Positions 1-7,385 of a DNA stretch of 64,000 bases are shown in pieces. Numbering within the stretch: position 1 is the first letter of the stretch; every line of letters starts with the position of its first letter. Below the pieces are notes generated by a model. The model made no database searches and was not told the DNA's origin. It saw only the letters and a list, made by a program, of their open reading frames with translations. Source of the DNA: Thalassomonas haliotis (GTDB lineage Bacteria > Pseudomonadota > Gammaproteobacteria > Enterobacterales > Alteromonadaceae). The position numbers were made by a program, and so were the translations under genes. Location: the NCBI RefSeq assembly GCF_028657945.1, contig NZ_CP059693.1, positions 310,001 to 374,000 on the forward strand, read 5' to 3'.

Positions 1-431
1 TCAGGGCGGATGAGGTGCTGCAGCAAAAAGCACGCTCTATGGGTAATATCGATATTATCCTCAATGCCCGGACTACAGAAGTGACTGGGGACGGGCAAAA
101 AGTCAGCGGCTTAAGCTATACCTGCCGCAGCAGTGGTCAAGCCAAGCAGTTGAATGTCGAGGGGATCTTTGTGCAAATTGGTCTCGTACCCAACAGCCAG
201 TTTTTACCTGAGGCCTTGGCGCTGAATAACCGCGGTGAAATTATAACCGGCAGCGGCGGCCAGACCAATTTACCCGGCGTCTATGCCGCGGGAGATGTTA
301 CCGACAGCGCCTATAAGCAAATTATCATTGCCATGGGCAGCGGCGCTACGGCGGCTTTGGGGGCCTTCGATTATCTGATGCGGGCACCGCAGCAGGCATT
401 AACGGAAGTCGTTGCAGAAGATGCTGCTTAA
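1..431 (+). CDS. ahpF: Alkyl hydroperoxide reductase subunit F, C-terminal part (partial at window edge)
   Basis: The open frame enters from the left edge (codons in phase from base 3), so only the last ~143 residues are present. They match the C-terminal half of AhpF, the FAD/NADH-dependent disulfide reductase that recycles the peroxiredoxin AhpC. Visible hallmarks are FVQIGLVPN and the FAD-binding AAGDVTDSAYKQIIIA-type segment near the end. The redox-active CxxC and the N-terminal thioredoxin-like domains lie upstream, outside the window. The gene runs tail-to-tail into oxyR, sharing four bases. OxyR normally activates ahpCF in response to peroxide, so the adjacency makes functional sense. 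Confidence 0.93.
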   Translation, partial: RADEVLQQKARSMGNIDIILNARTTEVTGDGQKVSGLSYTCRSSGQAKQLNVEGIFVQIGLVPNSQFLPEALALNNRGEIITGSGGQTNLPGVYAAGDVTDSAYKQIIIAMGSGATAALGAFDYLMRAPQQALTEVVAEDAA

Positions 432-1348
432 ACGGCACCTTCTTCAGGGTTGCTAAAAAGTCCGTTGACAGAGGCACGGATAGAGCTGACCACCTCCCGG
501 ATACAGGCCAAACGTGAATAGCCGGGACGCACCAGTAAAGAGATCAACCTTACCGGCGGCGGCGCTGCAAAGGGGATATAACGTATGGCATTGCCCGGCA
601 CCAGGTTAAGGGTTGCCAGTTGCGGTAGCAGGGTAATGCCCATATTGCTGGCCACCATATGGCGCAGGGTTTCCAAACTGGTGGCTTTAAACCTGTGATC
701 TTCATTGGCGCCTGCGGTAAAACAGTAACCCAGCGCCTGGTCCCTTAAACAGTGGCCGTCTTCCAGGGTCAGGATTTGCTGGTCTTGAAGATCGTTCAGG
801 ACCAGGGATTTTTTCTCTGCCAGGGCATGTTGCGGTGAGCAGGCCAATACCAGGGGTTCTTCAAACAAATCATATCGTTCGAATTTATCCATATCATCAA
901 GCCAGGGTAATACCAGCACATCCAGCTTTCCCTCATCGAGCGCCCGGAGCAAGTGCTGGGTTTTATCTTCATGCAGGTAAAAATTAATTTTCGGCAAGCG
1001 CTTATTGAGGCCCGCCATGATATGGGGCAAAACATAAGGCGCCAGTGTCGGGATCAGCCCCAGGTGCAAATCGCCGGATAAAGGATCGAGCAGGGCCTGG
1101 GCGGACTCTTCAAAGGCGCTTGCGGCCCTGAGTACCTTGCGTGCCTCCAGCACCAGCTGTTCGCCTGCCGGCGTCAACATGACCTGGCGGGTTTGCCGTT
1201 CCACCAGTTGCAAACCCAGTTGCTGCTCCAGTTTGATGATCTGGCCGCTTAATGTCGGCTGGCTGACAAAGCAGGATTGTGCCGCCCGGCCAAAGTGGCG
1301 GAAATTGTCAATGGCGTCCAGGTATTGCAGGTCTCTGAGCTTAATCAT
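428..1348 (-). CDS. oxyR: Hydrogen peroxide-responsive LysR-type regulator OxyR
   Basis: This 306-residue LysR-family protein has an N-terminal winged helix-turn-helix (about residues 1-60) and a periplasmic-binding-protein-like sensor domain. The segment GHCLRDQALGYC carries cysteines 200 and 209, which correspond to the peroxide-sensing C199-C208 pair of E. coli OxyR that forms a disulfide on oxidation. This pair, together with the neighbouring ahpF, makes the assignment specific and not merely LysR-like. Length is normal for OxyR. The start is an ATG at 1348. The following ~500 bases hold no convincing gene and probably contain the oxyR promoter. Confidence 0.95.
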   Translation of the reverse strand: MIKLRDLQYLDAIDNFRHFGRAAQSCFVSQPTLSGQIIKLEQQLGLQLVERQTRQVMLTPAGEQLVLEARKVLRAASAFEESAQALLDPLSGDLHLGLIPTLAPYVLPHIMAGLNKRLPKINFYLHEDKTQHLLRALDEGKLDVLVLPWLDDMDKFERYDLFEEPLVLACSPQHALAEKKSLVLNDLQDQQILTLEDGHCLRDQALGYCFTAGANEDHRFKATSLETLRHMVASNMGITLLPQLATLNLVPGNAIRYIPFAAPPPVRLISLLVRPGYSRLACIREVVSSIRASVNGLFSNPEEGAV

Positions 1349-1844
1349 AGAAGGTGGCTATCGCATTTTAATTTTTAAATGATAATTCCAATAATATAAA
1401 GTTTTGCCGCGTCAAATCAAGAGGACGGACCTCTAGCTACAAGAGCTTTCGTATTTTCAAGCATAGCCGGCATTGTGTTTATGTTAAGTTATGGTTACTT
1501 TTTGTCGGCTTGTATTGGCATTTTGTTGAGCTTGTATTTTAACTTATTTATTTTTAAGTAAATGTTCTTATTGGCTGGAGGGCGGATGAATTTAAATGGT
1601 GCTGGTAAAATCTCCATCATAATGTTTGCTTGCCTGCTTTTTCCCGCTATCCGCAGGCGCCTGAATGGGAAGCTGCCTTTGCCGATATTATTAGCTTTAA
1701 TCAAAGATACCCGAAGATCAGCGAACTGGTTGACAACCTAAGCCAAGATAAGACACTTTTATACTTAGGCAGTTCCGGCTAGACTCCTGGCCAGCTGTTT
1801 ATGGCTGAAGCGATATTTACATAAAATAATAACAAGGAAATACC
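1349..1844. other. Intergenic region, 496 bp, with possible degraded coding remnant
   Basis: No intact gene is visible. On the plus strand at about 1630-1783 one frame reads as a plausible protein tail (PEWEAAFADIISF followed by a helix-like stretch, ending at TAG 1781-1783), but it has a stop upstream and no start, so it may be a relic of a lost gene. The oxyR promoter should lie in the left part, and the promoter of the 1845 operon in the right part. I could not identify either with certainty. Confidence 0.4.
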
Positions 1845-2402
1845 ATGAAAAAGGTTTTTTTCCGGCAATTTACCCTGATATTGGGGCTTGTGCTGCCGAT
1901 GATGGCTTTGTTTGCCCAAGAGGCAGAAAGTTGGCCGCCTATTCTGGAATATTATCCGGATTGCTCTTACCAAATTGTGAAAACCTTCAGCGCTAAAAAG
2001 CAAACCCGTCAACGGCATTCGCAAGAACCCCAGGACTGGTTATTAAAAAGGCTGCGCCGGGAAGCACAAGCGCTTGGTGCCGATGCTTATGCGAAACTGG
2101 GGCCGGATCAGGAGGTCAGCTGGCAACGGCTCAGTGCCCGTCTGGGGGAGTCCCTCGGCAGTATTACCCTGTCGGTAGACTTATGGCTGAATATTTATAA
2201 CCATCAGCTGCTTGTCACGATAAAAGATTTGGAATTAACATCGCTTTCTTTTGTTGAGCAACTCAGGGCATACTTTCCCGATGATGCTTTTGAGTTGGCG
2301 GATGAAGTCGGGATCACGGCCGATAAATATAACCTGAGTTTATTGTTTAGCGAACTTTATGGTGAACCGGCATCGTATGAAGCGCAAATGAGGCTGTATT
2401 GA
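1845..2402 (+). CDS. Secreted protein of unknown function, first gene of the exosortase-like/Lnt/ACP operon
   Basis: The 185-residue product has a classic signal peptide (basic MKKVFFRQ, hydrophobic core to about residue 23, probable cleavage after ALFA before QEAES). The mature part of ~160 residues has no transmembrane segment and no family that I recognise. It has acidic and tryptophan-containing stretches and two cysteines or fewer. The ATG follows an AAGGAA ribosome binding site. Its stop overlaps the start of the exosortase-like gene (TGATG), so the two are translationally coupled. Because it heads the operon and is exported, it may be a partner, chaperone or second substrate of the downstream processing enzymes. 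That role is inference from position only. Confidence 0.8.
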   Translation: MKKVFFRQFTLILGLVLPMMALFAQEAESWPPILEYYPDCSYQIVKTFSAKKQTRQRHSQEPQDWLLKRLRREAQALGADAYAKLGPDQEVSWQRLSARLGESLGSITLSVDLWLNIYNHQLLVTIKDLELTSLSFVEQLRAYFPDDAFELADEVGITADKYNLSLLFSELYGEPASYEAQMRLY

Positions 2403-2935
2403 TGTCGCCTTGTTGCCAAAGGGATAAATTGCCGGTTAATAACTTTATCCTGTCTCATTTTTTTCCGCGTTTTTTAGTTTGGGTTCTGATATTGCAATTG
2501 CTGGTTTGGCAGGTCAGCCAGATGCCGGTGATCGCCGCCGGCATCGAGCAGGCTATTGCCGCTTTTGCCGGTGAATGTTACCGTCTGTTCTTCGGTAATG
2601 TTTTAATTTCTGCCAACCGTTTGAGTCATGAAGGCAGCGGAGCTTATGTGGTGGTTGATCAAGCATGTACGGCATTAACGCTGGTGGCAACGGTTTGGGC
2701 AGGGATTTTTTCCCTGCGCCATGTGTGGAAGAAAAAAATAATGATGGCGTTTATCGCTGTGATTATAATACAGCTGGAAAATGCTTTTAGAATTATGCAT
2801 TTGTATTATGAAATAGGGCAGATGGTCAACCACTTTGAGTTTTATCATTTGTATTTCTGGCAATTGGTCAATTTTTTAACTGCTATTTGTGTTTTCTTTT
2901 TTTTAGATAAAGTTTTTCAAGAAAAGGAATTTTAA
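2402..2935 (+). CDS. Small exosortase/archaeosortase-family membrane enzyme
   Basis: This 177-residue protein has about four to five hydrophobic segments. It carries the three residues expected of the exosortase/archaeosortase family: a cysteine in DQACTAL (C89), an arginine in ENAFRIMHLYY (R130) and a histidine in FEFYHLYFW (H149). In this family the Cys-Arg-His triad cleaves and probably transfers proteins with a C-terminal signal made of a short motif, a transmembrane helix and a basic tail. Its length fits the short members (XrtH-sized), not the long EpsH type. The start is taken as ATG 2402, overlapping the upstream stop. The next gene encodes a protein with just such a C-terminal signal. 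I cannot assign a subtype letter. Confidence 0.8.
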   Translation: MSPCCQRDKLPVNNFILSHFFPRFLVWVLILQLLVWQVSQMPVIAAGIEQAIAAFAGECYRLFFGNVLISANRLSHEGSGAYVVVDQACTALTLVATVWAGIFSLRHVWKKKIMMAFIAVIIIQLENAFRIMHLYYEIGQMVNHFEFYHLYFWQLVNFLTAICVFFFLDKVFQEKEF

Positions 2936-2936
2936 C

Positions 2937-3122
2937 TTGTTTGCTCGTAAACTGTTTTTCGTGTTATTGCCCCTGTTATGCCTGTCTGCCGGTGTCGATG
3001 CTGGAGGTGGCGGGGGAGGCGGCGGCGGTGGTGGCGGTGTCAGTGTGCCGGCTTTACATCCGCTTTTTCAGTTATTGTTGGTGCTCGGCATAGCCTGGTA
3101 CCTTAAAAAGACGAAAAAATGA
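2937..3122 (+). CDS. 61-residue poly-glycine protein, putative dedicated substrate of the exosortase-like enzyme
   Basis: The start is a TTG at 2937, supported by an AAGGA ribosome binding site eight bases upstream. The product consists of a signal peptide (about residues 1-22, probable cleavage after VDA), twelve consecutive glycines, a short VSVPALHP segment, a hydrophobic helix (LFQLLLVLGIAWYL) and a basic KKTKK end. The last three parts copy the layout of PEP-CTERM-like sorting signals. The glycine codons are a mixture of GGA, GGT, GGC and GGG, so the run is kept by selection on the protein and is not simple DNA slippage. The stop overlaps the next start (ATGA). The mature product could be little more than a glycine peptide. 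No family is recognised. Confidence 0.75.
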   Translation: MFARKLFFVLLPLLCLSAGVDAGGGGGGGGGGGGVSVPALHPLFQLLLVLGIAWYLKKTKK

Positions 3123-4696
3123 GCCCTTCTGCCGCCGGCGCCCGGGTTGCGGCTATTCCTGCCCGGCAGAAACAGCTGATTGACTTGCTGTTGCTGTTAT
3201 CTAGCGTGCTTTTATTTTATCTGGCGTTTCCCGGCGGCGGTATCGCCGAGCTTGCCTGGTTTGCCATTATCCCGGTGATCATTGCCCTGGATAAAAGCCA
3301 TAAAAAATATGCTTTTATGCTGGGGTTGCTTGCCGCCACGCTTGGCTGGATGGTGAGTATCTGGTGGGCGGTTGGGGGGATTGCCAAGATAAGCGCTATC
3401 CCGGAAAACCTGGTGGTTCCGGTGATTTTTATCTATTGCCTGTACTCGGCGCTGCCCTATGCCCTGGTGACCTGGCTGCACAGCCGCTGTGGCTGGGGAC
3501 GCTCCATTGGGGGGGCAATCAAGTCTGCGCTGGCGCTGACGGTATTGGTTAATTTCGTGCCGCAGCTCCTGCCGGGCAACCTTGCCCATGCTTTATATTT
3601 AACGCCGCTGCAGATTCAGCTGGCGGATATCGGCGGCGTGCCCCTGGTTTTTTTTGTCCTGCACTGTGTTAATTTCTTATTGGCGGCGGGGGTGTTGCTG
3701 TGGCGCAGCCAGAGGCAAAAAAGTCTTGGCTGTTTTATCCTGGCGGCGGTGGTTTTTCTGGCTAACCTGGCTTATGGTGCGGTGAAGACCGACAGGATTG
3801 CCGATAAGCTTGCCCGGGAAAATACCCGGTTGACCTTGGCCATGATACAACCCAATCTTGATATTTCTCTGCGTACCCGTGAGGCCTGGTTAGCCAAGCG
3901 GGAGACGATGCGGGCCTTGATACAAGAGGCGGAGAAGCAACAGTTAGTTGATCTTATGGTGGTCCCTGAGTTGCCGGTACCGCTGTCTTATAAAAACTAC
4001 CTTGAAGATCGGCATTTTTTTGATGAGATTAAAGGGCATGGCGATTTGCTGCTGACGGCGATCCAGCCGCTGGACAAGAGCAGGGATAGCGATGCCGGGT
4101 ATTTTAATACCATGGAGCTGATCAGCGGGGGGCAGGTCAGCCATCAGTATTTTAAACAGAAGTTGTTACCCCTGGGGGAATACTTGCCTTTTGAGCAGCA
4201 GTTGCCGTTTTTGCGCGGCTGGTTTCCCGGGGCCGCCAACTATCAATCCGGGCAGGAGTTTCAGCTGTTGCCGCTGGCTGTAGCCGGGGGGGTAAATATC
4301 CTGCCCCTGATTTGTTATGAGGCGGTATTTAGCGATTTTGTCGGCGTCGGGGTTGGCCTTGGCGGTAACTTGCTGGTGAATACTGTTAATGATGCCTGGT
4401 TTGGCCAAAGTCCGGGCGGCAAGGTACATCTGGCCCTGTCGCTGTTTCGGGCGGTGGAATATCGTTTGCCGCTGGTGCGCGCCACCAATACCGGTATCAC
4501 GGGCATTATAGATCCCGGCGGCAACATCATACCCGAGTCGCAAATAATGCCTTATCAAGCGGGATATTCGGTGACCCAGGTTAAACTTGCTACAATCGGC
4601 AGTTTCTACCAGGCGAACCCGAATGTTTTTAAATATATCTGTTTATTGTTTTTGGGCTTTGCCCTGATAACGGGAATGGGAAAAAAGAATGCGTGA
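3119..4696 (+). CDS. Apolipoprotein N-acyltransferase (Lnt) paralogue
   Basis: This 525-residue protein has an N-terminal block of about six to seven transmembrane helices (to residue ~225), a carbon-nitrogen hydrolase (nitrilase) domain (about 240-490) and a final helix, as in Lnt. The catalytic triad is present: E284 in VPELPVP, K346 in YFKQKLLPLGEY (with E354) and C399 in LICYEAVF (with E401). Further matches are VNTVNDAWFG and RATNTGITG. Lnt normally N-acylates lipoproteins from phospholipid donors. This copy sits between a putative exosortase substrate and an acyl carrier protein and is not in the usual ybeX/lnt context, so it is likely a specialised paralogue. It overlaps both neighbours. 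Confidence 0.87.
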   Translation: MSPSAAGARVAAIPARQKQLIDLLLLLSSVLLFYLAFPGGGIAELAWFAIIPVIIALDKSHKKYAFMLGLLAATLGWMVSIWWAVGGIAKISAIPENLVVPVIFIYCLYSALPYALVTWLHSRCGWGRSIGGAIKSALALTVLVNFVPQLLPGNLAHALYLTPLQIQLADIGGVPLVFFVLHCVNFLLAAGVLLWRSQRQKSLGCFILAAVVFLANLAYGAVKTDRIADKLARENTRLTLAMIQPNLDISLRTREAWLAKRETMRALIQEAEKQQLVDLMVVPELPVPLSYKNYLEDRHFFDEIKGHGDLLLTAIQPLDKSRDSDAGYFNTMELISGGQVSHQYFKQKLLPLGEYLPFEQQLPFLRGWFPGAANYQSGQEFQLLPLAVAGGVNILPLICYEAVFSDFVGVGVGLGGNLLVNTVNDAWFGQSPGGKVHLALSLFRAVEYRLPLVRATNTGITGIIDPGGNIIPESQIMPYQAGYSVTQVKLATIGSFYQANPNVFKYICLLFLGFALITGMGKKNA

Positions 4697-4949
4697 AATT
4701 AAACAAGAGCTGGAGACCATCTTAAGCGAATATACAGTTGCAGAGCTAAAGACCTTGTCCGGGGATGAAAACCTGGCGGATATCGGCATAGATTCCCTGT
4801 CCCTGGTGGAGATCATTTTTGATATTGAAGAGTTGTTCGATATTAAGGTGCCCCATGAAGCCGAGCTGGAGCAGCGGGGCTTTTCCCTGGACTCCCTGGC
4901 GAACTTGCTGCATCTGGTCACTTGTTTATATCGGGAACGGCAAAGCTGA
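4689..4949 (+). CDS. Acyl carrier protein
   Basis: The 86-residue product has the acyl carrier fold pattern, with the phosphopantetheine attachment site IGIDSLSLVEI (serine 36, the same position as in E. coli AcpP). It is acidic with predicted helices on both sides of the site. It overlaps the Lnt-like gene by eight bases and shares a base with the ketosynthase start, so all three should be made together. It is not beside fabD/fabG/fabF, so it is a dedicated carrier and not the housekeeping AcpP. The likely role is to hold an acyl chain elongated by the next gene product and delivered to a membrane acyltransferase. That delivery is inference. Confidence 0.9.
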   Translation: MREIKQELETILSEYTVAELKTLSGDENLADIGIDSLSLVEIIFDIEELFDIKVPHEAELEQRGFSLDSLANLLHLVTCLYRERQS

Positions 4950-6169
4950 TGGCTGCCAGGGTAGTGGTGACCGGGCTGGGCTGTATTTCCGGGGCCGGTA
5001 AAAACGTCGGAGAATTTAATCACAGCATTTTCAGCGACGAACCAAACAAGACTATCTTGCCTGTGTCTTTGTTTACCCCGGACCGGCAAACGACGGCCAT
5101 TGCTGCTGAGGTGAAAAACTATCTACCCGGAGATTTTTTCTCTGCCGCCGAGCTGAAGCAATATGACAGGTTCAGCCAGTTTGCCCTGTTATCGGCGGGT
5201 GAGGCCATTGAAGATGCCGGTTTGGTATTTGATGATAACTTAAGGAAACGCACCTGTGTTGTTCACGGCACCAGTATCGGCGGACAGGAAACCATAGAAA
5301 ACGCCTACCGGCAATTTTACCGTGAAGGACAGAAAAGGCCCCATCCCTATACCGTACCTAAGCTATTACCCAGCGCCGCCGGCAGTTTTATCTCAATGAA
5401 ATACGGCATTAAAGGACCGGCATTTGCGACTGCTTCTGCCTGTGCCTCTTCCGGGCATGCCATTGCCATGGCGGTGTTGATGTTGCGCTCCGGTATGGCG
5501 GAAGTGGCAATCGCCGGCGGAGCTGAGGCCTGCATCACCAAAGGGAATTTCCAGGCCTGGGAAGGATTGCGGGTATTGTCGCCTGATAGCTGCCGACCGT
5601 TTTCCGCCAAACGCAGCGGCCTGGTGATAGGAGAAGGCGGCGCAACTCTGGTTTTGGAAAAACTAGAGCATGCCCTTGCCAGAAAAGCGCCGATTTATGC
5701 CGAACTCACCGGCATAGGCATGAGCTCGGATGCCCACAATATAGTGCAGCCGTTGTCGGAAGGGGCGGAGATGGCGATGCAGGCGGCGCTAACGGATGCC
5801 GGGGTCAAGGGAGAAGACATTCAGTATATTAATGCTCACGGCTCAGGTACGGTACAGAATGACAGGGTAGAAACCCGGGCAATACATAAGGTTTTCGGCG
5901 GACATGCAGGGAAATTAAAGGTTTCATCCACTAAGTCGGTACACGGCCATGTTCTCGGTGCAGGCGGCGCGCTGGAAAGCATAGCCGCGATATTGGCGCT
6001 GAAACAACAAAGGGTACCGGCCACGAAAAATTATCTGGCGCCGGACAGTGAATGCGACCTGAATTATGTGCCTAATGTCGGCTGCCGCTGGGAAATTGAA
6101 CAGGTGATGAGCAACTCCTTTGCTTTTGGCGGATTAAATACTTCGCTGATCTTGAGACGTTTTACTTAA
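4949..6169 (+). CDS. Beta-ketoacyl-ACP synthase (KAS II/FabF-like)
   Basis: With ATG 4949 (sharing a base with the upstream TGA) the product is 406 residues, starting VVVTGLGCISG as KAS II enzymes do. An upstream in-frame start would only lengthen it into the ACP gene. The Cys-His-His active site is complete: C165 in SACASSGH, H297 in NAHGSGT and H334 in the STKSVHGHVLGAGG segment. The enzyme condenses malonyl-ACP with an acyl chain. There is no partner reductase or dehydratase in the operon, so it either borrows the housekeeping ones or makes a beta-keto acyl group. It is the last gene before a strong hairpin. Confidence 0.9.
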   Translation: MAARVVVTGLGCISGAGKNVGEFNHSIFSDEPNKTILPVSLFTPDRQTTAIAAEVKNYLPGDFFSAAELKQYDRFSQFALLSAGEAIEDAGLVFDDNLRKRTCVVHGTSIGGQETIENAYRQFYREGQKRPHPYTVPKLLPSAAGSFISMKYGIKGPAFATASACASSGHAIAMAVLMLRSGMAEVAIAGGAEACITKGNFQAWEGLRVLSPDSCRPFSAKRSGLVIGEGGATLVLEKLEHALARKAPIYAELTGIGMSSDAHNIVQPLSEGAEMAMQAALTDAGVKGEDIQYINAHGSGTVQNDRVETRAIHKVFGGHAGKLKVSSTKSVHGHVLGAGGALESIAAILALKQQRVPATKNYLAPDSECDLNYVPNVGCRWEIEQVMSNSFAFGGLNTSLILRRFT

Positions 6170-6337
6170 ATAAACAGAATAAGTCTGACAAGCTCCGGTT
6201 ATCTGTTGGTTTAACGCCGGGCTTTAGCCTTACTGTTCAATGCAATAATAGCGATATTAGCGATGAGATTATTGAGCCTCCAGAGGTCGCCCGGCAAACC
6301 CCCTTTACAACACCTATCTTGTGCTACTTTTCCCTTG

Positions 6338-6363
6338 GCAGGCAGCCGCCTCCGGCTGCCTGC
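6338..6363 (+). terminator. Hairpin terminating the exosortase-like/ketosynthase operon
   Basis: A perfect 11-bp stem (GCAGGCAGCCG / CGGCTGCCTGC) with a CCTC loop lies 169 bases after the ketosynthase stop. It is followed by a T-rich stretch, not a clean T run, so termination may be partial. It separates this operon from the ABC transporter genes. Confidence 0.55.
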
Positions 6364-6496
6364 TACATTTATTTACATTATTGTCCGGCAATTGATTTTA
6401 CATAAAATTAACAATGGATTAGGGTTAAGATATTAATAAATGACGGCCTTATTTCATTTATTCAAAAAACAATAATTAAAATCAATAAGAGGAATA

Positions 6497-7375
6497 ATGA
6501 TGTTATCCATAAAAGGTTTATCGAAAACGTACGACAATGGTGTAAAAGCTCTCGATGATGTTGTCCTGGATATTCCCAAAGGTATGTTCGGACTGCTTGG
6601 TCCCAACGGTGCGGGAAAATCTTCCCTGATGCGCACTATCGCCACCTTACAAAATGCCGATGCCGGTAGTATTTTCTTCGATGACGTCGATGTCTTTAAT
6701 GATCCCCAGGCATTAAGGCAACGGTTAGGTTACCTGCCCCAGGACTTTGGTGTTTACCCCCGTATCAGTGCTTATGATCTGCTGGATCATCTTGCTATCT
6801 TAAAAGGCATTCAAAACAAAGGGCAGCGTAAAGAGGCGGTAGAAGGTTTGTTGGCGCAAACCAATTTATATCAGCATAAGAAAAAAGCCGTCAGCGGTTT
6901 TTCCGGCGGCATGCGCCAGCGTTTTGGTATCGCCCAGGCGTTATTGGGAAATCCTGATTTATTGATTGTTGATGAACCAACGGCGGGGTTAGATCCGGAA
7001 GAGCGCAACCGTTTCCATAACTTGCTGGTGAGCCTGGGGGAAGAAAAAGTCATTATCCTCTCTACCCATATCGTTGAAGATGTCTCCGAGCTTTGTCCCA
7101 ATATGGCGGTGCTGGCCTCGGGGAAAATTATTCTGGAAGGCAATCCGGTACTGTTGACGGAAAAAGTCAAAGGGCAAATCTGGCGCAAAGCGGTATCGCA
7201 GCAGGAGGCACAGGAGCTTGAGAAAGAGCTGACGGTGATCTCAAAACGCCTGTTTGCCGGACAAACCATTATCCATGTGATGGCAGAGCAGGCGCCGGAA
7301 GGTTTTGAAGTGGCTCCCGCCAATCTCGAAGATGTCTATTTTTCTACCCTGAACCAGCACCGCCGCGTTGCATAA
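6497..7375 (+). CDS. ABC transporter ATP-binding protein paired with permease/M1 peptidase
   Basis: This 292-residue ABC ATPase contains Walker A GPNGAGKSS, Q-loop YLPQDFG, signature SGGMRQR, Walker B LLIVDEPTAGLD and H-loop STH. It resembles the CcmA/NatA-type ATPases that serve ABC-2 permeases. Two adjacent ATGs (6497, 6500) follow an AGAGGAAT ribosome binding site. The gene is followed directly by the fused permease/aminopeptidase, with the stop only ten bases before the chosen ATG, so the two form one transporter. The C-terminal ~75 residues are variable, as is usual. The substrate is unknown. Confidence 0.92.
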   Translation: MMLSIKGLSKTYDNGVKALDDVVLDIPKGMFGLLGPNGAGKSSLMRTIATLQNADAGSIFFDDVDVFNDPQALRQRLGYLPQDFGVYPRISAYDLLDHLAILKGIQNKGQRKEAVEGLLAQTNLYQHKKKAVSGFSGGMRQRFGIAQALLGNPDLLIVDEPTAGLDPEERNRFHNLLVSLGEEKVIILSTHIVEDVSELCPNMAVLASGKIILEGNPVLLTEKVKGQIWRKAVSQQEAQELEKELTVISKRLFAGQTIIHVMAEQAPEGFEVAPANLEDVYFSTLNQHRRVA

Positions 7376-7385
7376 GGAGCAAGCC

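Noticed and set aside
1495-1704. 69-codon minus-strand frame left of the 1845 operon
   Set aside because: Lysine/asparagine-rich, no ribosome binding site, no recognisable content; reads as an AT-rich accidental frame.
2937-3122. Lipobox (LLC) in the poly-glycine protein, making it a lipoprotein substrate of classical Lnt
   Set aside because: The residues before the cysteine (LPLLC) do not fit L-[ASTVI]-[GAS]-C, so normal diacylglyceryl modification is not supported.
4166-4558. Long minus-strand frame opposite the Lnt-like gene
   Set aside because: It lies wholly opposite a gene with clear catalytic motifs and has no family content.
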